A stretch of 44,638 bases of DNA from positions 1 through 44,638 of the forward strand of contig RAYF01000013.1 in NCBI GenBank assembly GCA_003611745.1, in the 5' to 3' direction. The notes below the pieces were generated by a model that was given only the letters and a program-made list of their open reading frames with translations, made no database searches and was not told the origin of the DNA. This stretch comes from a bacterium D16-36 (GTDB taxonomy: Bacteria; Bacillota; Clostridia; Lachnospirales; Lachnospiraceae). A program made the translations under genes and the position numbers. Shown one piece after another: positions 30,694 through 39,956 of this stretch; positions within the stretch are counted from its first letter, which is position 1, and the number at the start of each line of letters is the position of its first letter.

Positions 30694-33627
30694 TTATTTT
30701 GCATTCTTTGCAGTCACCATTCCTGATGAAATTGCCTGAATGTCGCCTGCAGAAAGCGCACCTTCAAAAAGCATTACTTCGTCAAGGCTTCCGCTAAAGT
30801 ACGCATCCCATGCATTAACACCAAAGTAGACAACAGAATTAGCCTGTGTCATAATTCCCTTGGCAACATCTCCTTCGCAGACAAGCTTGCCATCTACATA
30901 GAGCTTGCCGTGTACTGTATTGTTTCCAGTTCCGTTCACGGTACCGTCAACAGTAAGTACAACATTCTGCCATTTACCTGCTGTGTAAGCATTTGCAGGG
31001 GTAGTATCTACATAACCGCCATTATTTGACCAAATCTTAGCATCAAAAGTAAGGTTGAGCCAGTACTGCGGGTCAAACACGCCGGCAGCCAATGTAGGGT
31101 CTACGCCTCCGCCAAGCTTATCCGGATTCATCCAGAAGGAAATAGAATAGCTCTCTCCAAGATCTTTTCCATCACACAGCTGTAAACCATATGTACCATC
31201 TAACTTGATTGCTTTTCCGCCATTGACACCATCCGCATAAGCGAGGACGGCATCTGTCTTTGGTGCAGGCTTTGCAGCCTTTATTACAGCAGTTGCGCCA
31301 TCAGCCTGATTTTCAAAATCAAATGATTTAAGCAGCTTTCCGCTAAACTTGAAATCTTTGAAGTCCTTTGTGATGGTGATAGTGTATTTCTTCGCTGTTA
31401 CTAAATCCTCTGCATATACTACGATATCAAGCGTAGTTGTGGTTCCACTAAGGGCAACTGTTATTGACCCGTCAGAACCTGCCAGCGCACCGCCTACCGT
31501 TGCAACTCCCTTTGTATCCTTTAATTCAAGGACAGCAGTAACAGAATCGTTGGTATACGGAACAGTTACTGTATAATTGCCCTTATCATCCTTTTTCACT
31601 TCAGCATCTTTTACCGTGATATTTACAAGCTCGTTGTCTTTTGATAAAGAACCGTCTGTAACAGGGCTGGCAGGCTTTTCATTCAGGAAGAATGTAGCAG
31701 CAGCCTTTTTGGAACCGTCTGTTAAGTACAATTTTCCAGCCATCAGTGTGAGATAATAACCAGGCTGGGAAACACTTTCAAAGGAAACACCCTTTTCATC
31801 AGCCAGGCCTGCTGACTTCTTGAATGTCTGCTTTTTAGCAGTCTCTGCAATCGCCTTAATGTCATGATCCTGTGCCACTGTTACTGTCTTATCATCATTA
31901 GCCGTCAGATATAAGCCCGGCTTATTTTCAGACTGGATTGATACATAGTCTTTATTTTCTGTATCTGCCTTGCCCTCTGTAATTACCCATTCTGTATCTG
32001 CCTTGTCAGGGTTTTCATAAATACCTGCCCCTATCTTCGTATAAGGATAATCACCGTCTGCACTGGAGTTATCAAATTTTTCATGGGAAATAATATCTCC
32101 TGCTGCAGAGTAGATGGTAGAGACTGTCCCATGGATACCGGCTGCTGTCTCAGGGATTGCCTGAATGCTTCCATCCTCATTGAAATGAACCTCTGTAATA
32201 CAAGGTGTCCTGCGGAATCCGCTTCCTGCCGGCAGCATACCATTGTGGTACACAAAATATGTCTTTCCGTTAAAATCAAATACAGCCATATGGTTTGTAT
32301 TTGAAGTTGCACTAGGAGGCATCAGAATGCTTCCGAATTCCAGCTTGCCATCTAACAGATTATCTGTTGTAGCATATGCCATCTGCTCTCTCCAGCCAAA
32401 AGCATAGAAAAGATAATATTTTCCATAGTATTTGCCATTTGCATCCTGACGGCGATAAATCCACGGAGCCTCTGTAAATGTCAAGCCTGATACATCTTTT
32501 TCAATAATATCAACATCTTTCGAAGTCTTTCCACCTGCCTGGGTCCCAAATGTAATCTGTCCGTCCCCATTCAGATCCTTCACGGAAACCATATCCTCAT
32601 TTAACTCACAGACAAAAACTTTGCCATTGCCCCATGAAAGGTAACGGTGCTCAACGCCCTGATCATCCGTCTCAATCCATGCAGTAGGGTCAATGTCATT
32701 CCATCCGCTTGTCTCGTTCGTGGTAACAGAACCCTTTACAAGTGGTGTCCCCTTGTCAGCAAAAGGGCCAGTCGGCTTATCTGCCACAGCCACACCGATA
32801 GACTGCTTTCCGCTGTCTGTGCTATCCCATGAACAGTAATACAGATAGTATTTATTATTATACTTCATCACCTGCCCTGCCCATGCAGCATCGTTTGCCC
32901 CCCATGTAACATCTTTCATATTCAGGACAACACCATGGTATGTCCAATTCTTCAGATCCTTTGTTGAGTAACAGCAGTACTCTGGAATATTGTATGCTTC
33001 ATTTGTTGCCACATCATGGCCCACATACAGATAAACCGTATCACCATCTACCAAAATAGAAGGATCTCCGCCATACAAAGGATTTCCGTTCTGATCCTTC
33101 ATGGCAATCGGATTTGCCTCCACAGTAAAATCTACCGGTGTATTGTTATACTCCGGCGGCGGTGTCGGTGTTGACGGTGTCGGAACCGGAGCAGTAGGCG
33201 CTGGTGTTTCTGTCTCTTCCGGAGCCGGATTCTCCTGTGCCTTCGCAGTAACCTTAATCTTCACCCAAGCTGCCTTCTGCTTATTGTCTTTTCCTTTGAC
33301 CGTAACAGTAATCTTAGCAGTACCTGCTGCCTTAGCGGTTACAACACCTTTTTTGGTAACAGCAGCGATTTTTTTGCTGCTGGTCTTAAATGCAACCGAT
33401 TTCTTTGCCTTTGAAGGGTTTACAGTTACTTTAATTGTAGCCTTCTTGCCTTTGGCGAGAGAATATGTTTTCTTCGTTACTTTCTTCGCGCCAATTTTTA
33501 ATGTGATACTCTTTACCTTTTTGGAACTCGCAGCAGAGGCACTCAAATCCGTAACAAATACAGAGGTAACGGTAAGTGCAGCCGCAAGCCCGAAAGCTAA
33601 AAAGCGTTTAACGGGTTTCATTCGCAT
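30694..33627 (-). CDS. Secreted multidomain GH43 glycoside hydrolase
   Basis: A 977-residue exported enzyme. Residues 1-33 are the signal peptide, about 35-125 a Lys-rich BIG2-like Ig domain, about 130-162 a Pro/Thr linker, about 175-500 the five-bladed GH43 catalytic domain, about 540-680 a beta-trefoil-like carbohydrate-binding region, about 690-770 a cadherin-like/Ig stretch, and about 775-970 a LamG/concanavalin-like domain. Catalytic residues by family pattern are D188 (YGGDPSI), D313 (DIDPTAW) and E386 (TEAPW). Such enzymes remove or cut arabinose- or xylose-containing side chains of plant polysaccharides. AAAGGAG lies 7 bases before ATG 33627. There is no transporter or regulator next to it. 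Confidence 0.9.
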   Translation of the reverse strand: MRMKPVKRFLAFGLAAALTVTSVFVTDLSASAASSKKVKSITLKIGAKKVTKKTYSLAKGKKATIKVTVNPSKAKKSVAFKTSSKKIAAVTKKGVVTAKAAGTAKITVTVKGKDNKQKAAWVKIKVTAKAQENPAPEETETPAPTAPVPTPSTPTPPPEYNNTPVDFTVEANPIAMKDQNGNPLYGGDPSILVDGDTVYLYVGHDVATNEAYNIPEYCCYSTKDLKNWTYHGVVLNMKDVTWGANDAAWAGQVMKYNNKYYLYYCSWDSTDSGKQSIGVAVADKPTGPFADKGTPLVKGSVTTNETSGWNDIDPTAWIETDDQGVEHRYLSWGNGKVFVCELNEDMVSVKDLNGDGQITFGTQAGGKTSKDVDIIEKDVSGLTFTEAPWIYRRQDANGKYYGKYYLFYAFGWREQMAYATTDNLLDGKLEFGSILMPPSATSNTNHMAVFDFNGKTYFVYHNGMLPAGSGFRRTPCITEVHFNEDGSIQAIPETAAGIHGTVSTIYSAAGDIISHEKFDNSSADGDYPYTKIGAGIYENPDKADTEWVITEGKADTENKDYVSIQSENKPGLYLTANDDKTVTVAQDHDIKAIAETAKKQTFKKSAGLADEKGVSFESVSQPGYYLTLMAGKLYLTDGSKKAAATFFLNEKPASPVTDGSLSKDNELVNITVKDAEVKKDDKGNYTVTVPYTNDSVTAVLELKDTKGVATVGGALAGSDGSITVALSGTTTTLDIVVYAEDLVTAKKYTITITKDFKDFKFSGKLLKSFDFENQADGATAVIKAAKPAPKTDAVLAYADGVNGGKAIKLDGTYGLQLCDGKDLGESYSISFWMNPDKLGGGVDPTLAAGVFDPQYWLNLTFDAKIWSNNGGYVDTTPANAYTAGKWQNVVLTVDGTVNGTGNNTVHGKLYVDGKLVCEGDVAKGIMTQANSVVYFGVNAWDAYFSGSLDEVMLFEGALSAGDIQAISSGMVTAKNAK

Positions 33628-33787
33628 AATATTACTCCTTTCTTTTTAGGAAATTAGTCAAAAATTGATTGACCTGTATTTGTATTTTAGTACAATTTCC
33701 ACAAATAATCAATAAAAGGATAAAAAAAGGCAGAAATCAATTGCTGACGTATACACTATAAACCATTTTTATTGTTTTAAAAAAGCT

Positions 33788-33816
33788 TTGTCCTTTTTCA
33801 CTTTTTTTGTTATAAT
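33788..33816 (+). promoter_or_regulatory. putP promoter
   Basis: TTGTCC (33788-33793) and TATAAT (33811-33816), spacer 17 bp. The transcript would start near 33823, leaving a leader of about 110 nt. Between 33628 and 33787 nothing else is seen. Confidence 0.65.
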
Positions 33817-33822
33817 TGGGAT

Positions 33823-33930
33823 TGTGTGTCTAAAGATGCCTCATTTTCTGAGGGAGAACGAATTATTGCTCCGGCCATTAAGGCGCACCGTTCTGTCTTG
33901 GCTTAAGAACTGGAGTAATACATAAGGAGG
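33823..33930 (+). promoter_or_regulatory. putP leader RNA with mutually exclusive stems
   Basis: Visible pairings: CCTCA/TGAGG hairpin (33839-33853); AGAACG (33855-33860) with CGTTCT (33889-33894); TATTGCTCC (33864-33872) with GGAGTAATA (33912-33920, one G-U); and, as an alternative, CCGTTCT (33888-33894) with AGAAC-T-GG (33906-33913). The segment CGTTCT cannot pair with both AGAAC copies, and the last option also breaks the TATTGCTCC stem. The ribosome-binding site AAGGAGG follows at once, so a switch would act on translation. No known riboswitch class was recognised. Confidence 0.45.
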
Positions 33931-33936
33931 ACTTAT

Positions 33937-35463
33937 ATGAACAGTATAACGATTGGAATTTTTATTGTTATCCTCGTCTATCTTGTTATGATGGTAGCAA
34001 TTGGCATTTTTTATTCCAAAAAGAACAATGACGTCAATGATTTCTATCTGGGAGGCAGAAAATTAGGCCCCCTTGTAACTGCGATGAGCGCCGAGGCCTC
34101 TGATATGAGCAGCTATCTCTTGATGGGGCTTCCCGGGCTTGCCTATCTGTCCGGCCTCGCAGATGTCGGCTGGACAGCAATTGGGCTGGCGCTCGGCACT
34201 TACTTCAACTGGCTACTGGTGTCCAAACGCCTCCGCCGTTACAGCGCAAAAGCCGGGAACGCCATAACCATCCCCGAGTTTTTTTCCAACCGTTACCGTG
34301 ATAAGAGCCGCCTGCTTCTGGCAATCTCAGCTATTATCATCGTAATATTTTTTGTACCGTACACGGCATCCGGCTTTGCGGCCTGCGGAAAGCTTTTTTC
34401 CACCTTATTCGGAATCCCGTACTTTCCTGCAATGATTGGCAGTGCCGTTATTATTGTTGCCTACACCGCACTCGGCGGTTTTCTGGCCGCCAGCACGACC
34501 GATTTAATCCAGAGCATTGTTATGACATTTGCCCTGATTATCGTTGCCATATTTGGCGTATCTGCCGCGGGTGGCATGGATAATGTTATAAACAATGCAC
34601 AGTCGCTATCTGGATACCTGAGTATGTTTACTACCCATGACGCAGTTTCCGGCAGCTCCAGCCCGTATGGCTTTATCACGATTATCTCCACTCTTGCGTG
34701 GGGGCTTGGTTACTTCGGCATGCCTCATATCCTGCTCCGCTTTATGGGAACCGAGAGTGAGGAGAAGCTGACGCTCTCCAGAAGAATTGCAACCATCTGG
34801 GTTGTCATTTCCATGTTTGTGGCCATCTTTATCGGAATCGTCGGTTACAGCATATCTTTAACCGGAAAAATCGACCTGTTCACCACTTCTGGAGAATCCG
34901 AAACATTAATTATTAAGCTTGCAATGCTTTTGAGTAAACACGGCGTAATTGCGATTATTCTGGCCGGCCTGATTCTGGCGGGAATCCTTGCCTGCACGAT
35001 GTCCACATCAGACTCCCAGCTTCTGGCGGCATCTTCCAGTGTATCGCAGAACCTGCTGCAGGATGTGTTCCACATAAACCTTTCAAAACAGGCCTCCATG
35101 GTGGCTGCCCGTCTGACTGTTGTCATTATTGCAGTGATTGGTGTAATCATCGCAAGAGACCCTGACAGCTCAATCTTTACGATTGTCTCCTTTGCATGGG
35201 CAGGCTTCGGCGCTTCCTTCGGCCCGGTTATGATCTTTGCCCTGTTCTGGAAACGCTCTAACAGAAACGGCGCTGTAGCCGGCATGATTGTCGGCGGTGC
35301 AATGGTATTTATCTGGAAATACCTCGTGAAACCGCTTGGCGGTATCTGGGGTATCTACGAGCTGCTTCCTGCATTTATCTGCGCCTGCATAGCAATCGTA
35401 GTTGTCAGCCTGCTCACAGCACCGCCTTCCAAAGAAATCGTGGAGGAATATGAATCTATTTAA
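33937..35463 (+). CDS. putP: Sodium/proline symporter
   Basis: A 508-residue membrane protein of the sodium:solute symporter family with about 13 membrane segments. It opens with IGIFIVILVYLVMMVAIGIF and FYLGGRKLGPLVTAMSAEAS, contains the sodium-site helix region SAEASDMSSYLLMGLPG and GGFLAASTTDLIQ, and has the long cytoplasmic loops typical of PutP. It imports proline (or a related solute) with Na+. AAGGAGG lies 7 bases before ATG 33937. It stands alone with a promoter, a structured leader and a strong terminator. Proline specificity rests on overall resemblance. Confidence 0.92.
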   Translation: MNSITIGIFIVILVYLVMMVAIGIFYSKKNNDVNDFYLGGRKLGPLVTAMSAEASDMSSYLLMGLPGLAYLSGLADVGWTAIGLALGTYFNWLLVSKRLRRYSAKAGNAITIPEFFSNRYRDKSRLLLAISAIIIVIFFVPYTASGFAACGKLFSTLFGIPYFPAMIGSAVIIVAYTALGGFLAASTTDLIQSIVMTFALIIVAIFGVSAAGGMDNVINNAQSLSGYLSMFTTHDAVSGSSSPYGFITIISTLAWGLGYFGMPHILLRFMGTESEEKLTLSRRIATIWVVISMFVAIFIGIVGYSISLTGKIDLFTTSGESETLIIKLAMLLSKHGVIAIILAGLILAGILACTMSTSDSQLLAASSSVSQNLLQDVFHINLSKQASMVAARLTVVIIAVIGVIIARDPDSSIFTIVSFAWAGFGASFGPVMIFALFWKRSNRNGAVAGMIVGGAMVFIWKYLVKPLGGIWGIYELLPAFICACIAIVVVSLLTAPPSKEIVEEYESI

Positions 35464-35519
35464 AAGCTTCGCTAAAGGTTTTACAGGTAAACCACGGAAA
35501 TCAATTTTTGCTGTACATG

Positions 35520-35563
35520 AAAAGCCGGAAGCCATAACCGTATCGGTATGGCTTCCGGCTTTT
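35520..35563. terminator. Bidirectional terminator between putP and the MraY-like gene
   Basis: Perfect 17-bp stem (35520-35536 and 35547-35563) with a 10-base loop. The arms begin AAAAGCCGG and end CCGGCTTTT, so T-runs lie at the end in both directions. Confidence 0.92.
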
Positions 35564-35609
35564 CCCTGCCCTTAAAACAGCACATCTGTCCTGTATGGTT
35601 TTCCACTCT

Positions 35610-36551
35610 CTAATAAACAATAAGGTAAGCAACCATAACAACTAAAATCTGTATAATCGCGAAACGGAATACTACCTGCGTATCCGACCATCCTTTGCCC
35701 TTCCTCGCATGGTCATGCAGCGGCGTCCTTGTATTCTTTAGAATGGCTATCTTGAGGAAACGCAGCAGGAATATCTTTACCAGCCCGATTCCGCCATCAA
35801 CAATCAATACCGCCGCAAGCAGGAGGAAAATAAATGGATGCCCTGTTTTCATTGCAATCACGGCAATATAAAAGCCAAGCGCCCTGGAACCGGCATCCCC
35901 CATCAGCATACTGCTTGGCTTTGAATTAAAGCAAAGATACGCTAACAGGACAGCTACAAAGATCAAACAGGAACCCCCGTATTTTCCGAGGCTCTCCGGA
36001 AACAGTACAGCAAACGAGGTCAGCGTCACGCAGCAGATGCTTGCACAAAGCCCGTCAACACCGTCGGAACAATTGGTAACATTAATAGATACCCACAGAA
36101 GGATTACTCCTAGAACAAAATAAAGGGGTACTGGTATCTCCCACTCATATATGCCGAACTGGACCGTTGTCGAATTATAATTTATAAAATTCCACATAGT
36201 AAGCAAAGAGAGGGCTAAATCAATTGCACCCTTTTTATAATCACTCCACGGATTTTTCGCAGCATCATCCAGATAACCGCTTAACATCATGGCAAACAGA
36301 AGAATACAGTATACTATGTACTCCCTTGTAATCGGCAGGAACAACAGTGTTGAAATAATAAAAACACTCGTCAGGATCAGCCCCACCCCGCGTATCTTTC
36401 CTTTAGACAGAGCGCCGTTTACCGCAAATTCCCTCCCCTGATCCTTTGGCAGGAAAGAAAACGGAAAACGCAAACAGAAAAAAGTAAGAATAAACGCAAA
36501 CAGAACGCCCAGCATGGCAATCTGGTTGGTCGGCATATATTGATATAACAT
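35610..36551 (-). CDS. MraY-like phospho-sugar/polyprenyl-phosphate transferase
   Basis: A 313-residue membrane enzyme (about ten segments) of the MraY/WecA family. It shows the acidic pair in GYLDDAAK, NCSDGVDGL, MGDAGSRALG and the C-terminal HDHARKGKGWSD that resembles the MraY histidine motif. These enzymes attach a UDP-sugar (or UDP-MurNAc-pentapeptide) phosphate to undecaprenyl phosphate. The histidine motif favours MraY activity over WecA. It is not in a cell-wall gene cluster, so it may be a second, specialised copy. The start at 36551 has AGGAGG about 9 bases upstream; the longer frame start would add an unlikely poly-Arg N-terminus. Confidence 0.82.
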   Translation of the reverse strand: MLYQYMPTNQIAMLGVLFAFILTFFCLRFPFSFLPKDQGREFAVNGALSKGKIRGVGLILTSVFIISTLLFLPITREYIVYCILLFAMMLSGYLDDAAKNPWSDYKKGAIDLALSLLTMWNFINYNSTTVQFGIYEWEIPVPLYFVLGVILLWVSINVTNCSDGVDGLCASICCVTLTSFAVLFPESLGKYGGSCLIFVAVLLAYLCFNSKPSSMLMGDAGSRALGFYIAVIAMKTGHPFIFLLLAAVLIVDGGIGLVKIFLLRFLKIAILKNTRTPLHDHARKGKGWSDTQVVFRFAIIQILVVMVAYLIVY

Positions 36552-36748
36552 CTGCCTTCTCCTCCTTCGTCTCAAATTTTACCAAAACCACGTATATCAT
36601 CTTTATGCGCAATTTTTGTTATCAGAAAAGCACGCACATGTTCATTATATCACATTTTTATCCCACTGCACATATAATTTCCGACTTTTCTTCTCCCATG
36701 AAAACCGAAAAAAGGATACTGTTCACTCTGTTTCCGACAGATATTTCC

Positions 36749-37726
36749 CTACAACCCACATTGCCGTCCGGCATCTTCACATAAAGCACAAAGCCCCTCA
36801 TACGATTCCACTTCGTTAACCCTGCGCCGGATAGCAGCAGAATTCCTGTAACCTGCTGTATACCAGGCTACATGTTTGCGCATCTCACGCATCCCCATAA
36901 GTTCCCCCTTAAAATCCATCAGCATCCTGCCATGGCGCAAAATCATGGCAAGAACTTCCTCAAATTCTGGTTTTTCTTCATAGATGCCGCTCTCCTGCCA
37001 TGCCTTTATCTGATGGAACAGCCATGGGTTCCCTCTGGCCCCCCTGGCAAGCATCAGCCCGTCACAGCCTGTCTCCTTTTCACAAAGGGCTGCATCCTGT
37101 ACCGTAAAAATATCCCCGCTGGCAAAGACCGGTATGGAAACCGCTCTTTTCACTTCCGCAATAATGCCCCAGTCCGCCCTGCCATTGTAGTACTCCTCCC
37201 TTGTACGCCCGTGCACCGCAACTGCTGCCGCACCGCTGTCCTCCATGCGCTTTGCAAAATCTACCGCATTGACATGATTCTCATGGAAGCCCTTGCGGAA
37301 CTTAACGGTAACAGGCTTGCCAATCCTTCTGGAAATACATTTTACAATCCTTCCTGCAAGCTCAGGATTTTTCATCAGGGCGGAGCCCTCGCCATTATTT
37401 ACTACCTTGGGCACCGGGCACCCCATATTGATATCCAGTATGTCAAAGTTCCGGCCCTCAATCTGTGCAGCCATATCCGCCATCAGCTCCGGCTCTGAGC
37501 CGAAAAGCTGCAAAGCTGCAGGCCGTTCCTTTTCTGCAATCTCCCAGAGCTTTTCTGTATTTTTGTTATGGTAATAAATCCCCTTGGCGCTTATCATTTC
37601 TGTGTAAACCAAATCTGCGCCCTGCTCCTTGCACAATATGCGAAATGGCAGGTCTGTTACCCCTGCCATCGGCGCTAATATCAAATTTCCTTCTAACTCT
37701 ACATTGCCAATCCTGATTTTTCCCAT
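36749..37726 (-). CDS. dusB: tRNA-dihydrouridine synthase
   Basis: A 325-residue FMN enzyme that reduces specific uridines in tRNA. The N-terminus has LAPMAGVTDLPFR, then DINMGCPVPKVV (catalytic Cys, about C103) with NNGEGSALM, HGRTREEYYNG, and the FMN-phosphate-binding CDGLMLARGARGNPWLF. The ATG at 37726 is 5 bases after the coaX stop (an in-frame TTG would overlap it), so the two are co-transcribed. The C-terminal helical domain (about 240-320) is present. The DusB class is the best fit among Firmicutes members. Confidence 0.93.
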   Translation of the reverse strand: MGKIRIGNVELEGNLILAPMAGVTDLPFRILCKEQGADLVYTEMISAKGIYYHNKNTEKLWEIAEKERPAALQLFGSEPELMADMAAQIEGRNFDILDINMGCPVPKVVNNGEGSALMKNPELAGRIVKCISRRIGKPVTVKFRKGFHENHVNAVDFAKRMEDSGAAAVAVHGRTREEYYNGRADWGIIAEVKRAVSIPVFASGDIFTVQDAALCEKETGCDGLMLARGARGNPWLFHQIKAWQESGIYEEKPEFEEVLAMILRHGRMLMDFKGELMGMREMRKHVAWYTAGYRNSAAIRRRVNEVESYEGLCALCEDAGRQCGL

Positions 37727-37731
37727 ATTAA

Positions 37732-38517
37732 TCAACCCATACTGCGTTCGTGCCGCTGCTTTTGGTAAATATACAAAAGGCCCTTTAACGTTAAATCTGC
37801 ATCATATATCTGGATTTCATCCGTATTCTCAGACACGATTTTGCCAAGGCCGCCTGTTGCAACAACCTTTGCCTCCGGAAGCCCCGCCTCTGCCTTAATT
37901 TTGCGGATAATATATTCCGTCTGGCCCAGCGTTCCATAAAAAAGCCCTGCCTGCATCGATGAAATAGTCTCCTTTGCAATCACGCTGCCCGGGCATTTTA
38001 TCTCAATTTCCGGGAGGTTTGCTGTATTATTCCATAAAGCATTTGCCGAAATACGGATCCCCGGGCTGATCACCCCGCCTTGGAATGTCCCATCCTCCGT
38101 TACCAGATCATATGTAGTCGCCGTTCCAAAATCGGCTACAATCACAGGCCCGCCGTACTGTTCATAGGCGCTCACTGCGTCAACAATCCTGTCCGGGCCG
38201 ATTTCTTTTGGGTTAACCGTATTAATCCTGATGCCTGTCCTTGTCCCGGCTCCTACCACAACAGGCTGGCAGTGAAGGTATTTTATAATCCCGCTGGTAA
38301 ATGAATACATCATCTTCGGGACAACCGAGGCAATAATCACCTCTTTTATCCGTCTCGGCAGAAAACCCTTCTGTTCTAATATACTGCAAAGAAGCTCCCC
38401 ATATTCATCCGAAGTACGGGACACCGTTACAGTAAAACGAAATCTCGTTACCAGTTCATTCCCATCAAATACTCCAAAAGAAATATCTGTGTTCCCTACA
38501 TCTACTGCTAATAACAT
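37732..38517 (-). CDS. coaX: Type III pantothenate kinase
   Basis: A 261-residue enzyme that phosphorylates pantothenate, the first step of coenzyme A synthesis. The phosphate-binding motif [12 protein letters not shown] starts at residue 6; [25 protein letters not shown] and GGVISPGI follow. Type III kinases need a monovalent cation and are not inhibited by CoA. It sits between the small conserved protein and dusB in a birA-unknown-coaX-dusB string on the minus strand. Confidence 0.95.
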   Translation of the reverse strand: MLLAVDVGNTDISFGVFDGNELVTRFRFTVTVSRTSDEYGELLCSILEQKGFLPRRIKEVIIASVVPKMMYSFTSGIIKYLHCQPVVVGAGTRTGIRINTVNPKEIGPDRIVDAVSAYEQYGGPVIVADFGTATTYDLVTEDGTFQGGVISPGIRISANALWNNTANLPEIEIKCPGSVIAKETISSMQAGLFYGTLGQTEYIIRKIKAEAGLPEAKVVATGGLGKIVSENTDEIQIYDADLTLKGLLYIYQKQRHERSMG

Positions 38518-38555
38518 TTTACTTTCCTCTCATTCTTCCCCCGACCATACGGGTT

Positions 38556-38924
38556 TTACTCCCGCTCCTCCAAAAGAGCACTGATATCCTCTTCTAAAAA
38601 CTTGGCTTTATAGTACATCTCCAGAGCTTCCAAAAGCTCCCTCTTCTCCGCCTGTATCTGCTTAATCTTGAGCACGCTGCCGATTTCATCAAATAAAAGA
38701 TCATTTTCCCTTGCAGTTACATGAAACAGCAGATTGCCATAATCATCAAAATGCAGCGTAAGGATTCCGCCAACATCTGCCGTATACAGCACGCACAAAA
38801 TCTGCAGCTCTTCCTGCACAGAAACCGGCAGGCTGTTGAAATCGGGATTCAGGTAATATTTTTCCTCATATGCACTTGCCGCACATAATATAACCCCCTG
38901 TGCTGCAGAAATCCCATCAAACAT
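38556..38924 (-). CDS. Conserved small protein, DUF6145-like
   Basis: A 122-residue protein recalled as a family confined to Lachnospiraceae-type Clostridia (DUF6145; name from memory). It contains LCAASAYEEKYYLNPDF, LPVSVQEELQILCVLYT, GGILTLHFDDYGNL and a C-terminal coiled helix from about residue 80. There are no membrane segments or known catalytic motif. The start (38924, or 38930) overlaps the end of birA by 8 or 14 bp, showing coupling. Function unknown; position between biotin and CoA genes is its only clue. Confidence 0.75.
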   Translation of the reverse strand: MFDGISAAQGVILCAASAYEEKYYLNPDFNSLPVSVQEELQILCVLYTADVGGILTLHFDDYGNLLFHVTARENDLLFDEIGSVLKIKQIQAEKRELLEALEMYYKAKFLEEDISALLEERE

Positions 38925-39918
38925 AACCATATACCCCCCTTACGGAAACTTCGCCTGACAAAATCCTCTTTACCCTGCCATCCATCTCAACCAAAAGGGC
39001 TCCGTCACAGTCAATCCCTCTTGCAATCCCTCTTTCTGTATTTTCCGGGGATGCCTGCTCTACCATGCCATAATACACGCATACCTCTTTATCACGGTTC
39101 ACCAAGACATTATTGTACTGCTCCACAAAAGAGGACAAATCCTGCTCTTCTACAAAACGCTTATAATCACTGCACAAAATGCGGATCATACCTGCAATCA
39201 GCTCAGAGCGGTCTATCTTCTTCCCTGTCTGCTGGAAAACCGATGTTGCTTTCCCTGCAATCTCTTCCGGGAAAGACGCAGTATTGGCGTTAATTCCAAT
39301 CCCCGTCACCACATAATTGACATAATTTTCCTCTGAACTCATCTCCGTAAGTATACCACATATTTTCTTTTTCGCAAGAATAACGTCATTCGGCCACTTA
39401 ATCTCTGCCCGGACCCCATATAGTTCCCACAGCGTCTTCGTAAGCGCCAGCGCTGTAAGCAGGGTTATGCCGGGCACCTTTGCCGGAGAAAGCGCCGGGC
39501 GGAGTACCAAGGTCATCCAGATTCCCACTCCCGGTTCCGATGCCCAGTTCCTCCCCCTGCGGCCCTTCCCCGCAGTCTGTTCCTCCGCCACCACCAGCGT
39601 CCCCTCCGCTTCGCCAAGCTCCGCAAGCTGCTTCGCTTTTGTATTCGTGGAATCTAATAGGCCAAAACATTCCACCTTCCGGCACAGGCAGTCCTCCGGC
39701 AGACGGCTTAAGATATCCGGGGCATACAGCCCGGACGGTGAGCCGGCCAGCCTGTATCCCTTATTCGGTACAGACTCTATCTCATAGCCATTTTCCCTGA
39801 GGGATGTTATATTCTTCCAAACTGCCTGCCTCGATACACCAAACTGGGTACACAAAAAAGCACCTGACACAAATTCATCCCCATGTTCCCTCAGCGCCCT
39901 CAGTATCTTCTCTTTCAT
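38917..39918 (-). CDS. birA: Bifunctional biotin--protein ligase / biotin repressor
   Basis: A 333-residue protein. An N-terminal winged helix (about 1-62; FGVSRQAVWKNITSLRENGY) can bind DNA, the central domain holds the biotinyl-AMP motif AGKGRRGRNW and KWPNDVILAKKKICGIL, and the C-terminal SH3-like part (about 285-333) closes the fold. It attaches biotin to carboxylase subunits and, from the HTH, probably represses biotin genes. No biotin operator was found in the window. The first gene of the birA-unknown-coaX-dusB string, 38 bp after argF on the same strand. Confidence 0.95.
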   Translation of the reverse strand: MKEKILRALREHGDEFVSGAFLCTQFGVSRQAVWKNITSLRENGYEIESVPNKGYRLAGSPSGLYAPDILSRLPEDCLCRKVECFGLLDSTNTKAKQLAELGEAEGTLVVAEEQTAGKGRRGRNWASEPGVGIWMTLVLRPALSPAKVPGITLLTALALTKTLWELYGVRAEIKWPNDVILAKKKICGILTEMSSEENYVNYVVTGIGINANTASFPEEIAGKATSVFQQTGKKIDRSELIAGMIRILCSDYKRFVEEQDLSSFVEQYNNVLVNRDKEVCVYYGMVEQASPENTERGIARGIDCDGALLVEMDGRVKRILSGEVSVRGVYGYV

Positions 39919-39956
39919 AGCCCCCCCATTCCGGCCAAATCCTGCATGAAAAACCT

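Noticed and set aside
36652-36661. Single copy of GTGGGATAAA (minus strand) near the MraY-like promoter, like the LytTR repeats
   Set aside because: Only one copy, no second repeat at 20-21 bp; a 10-base match alone can be chance.
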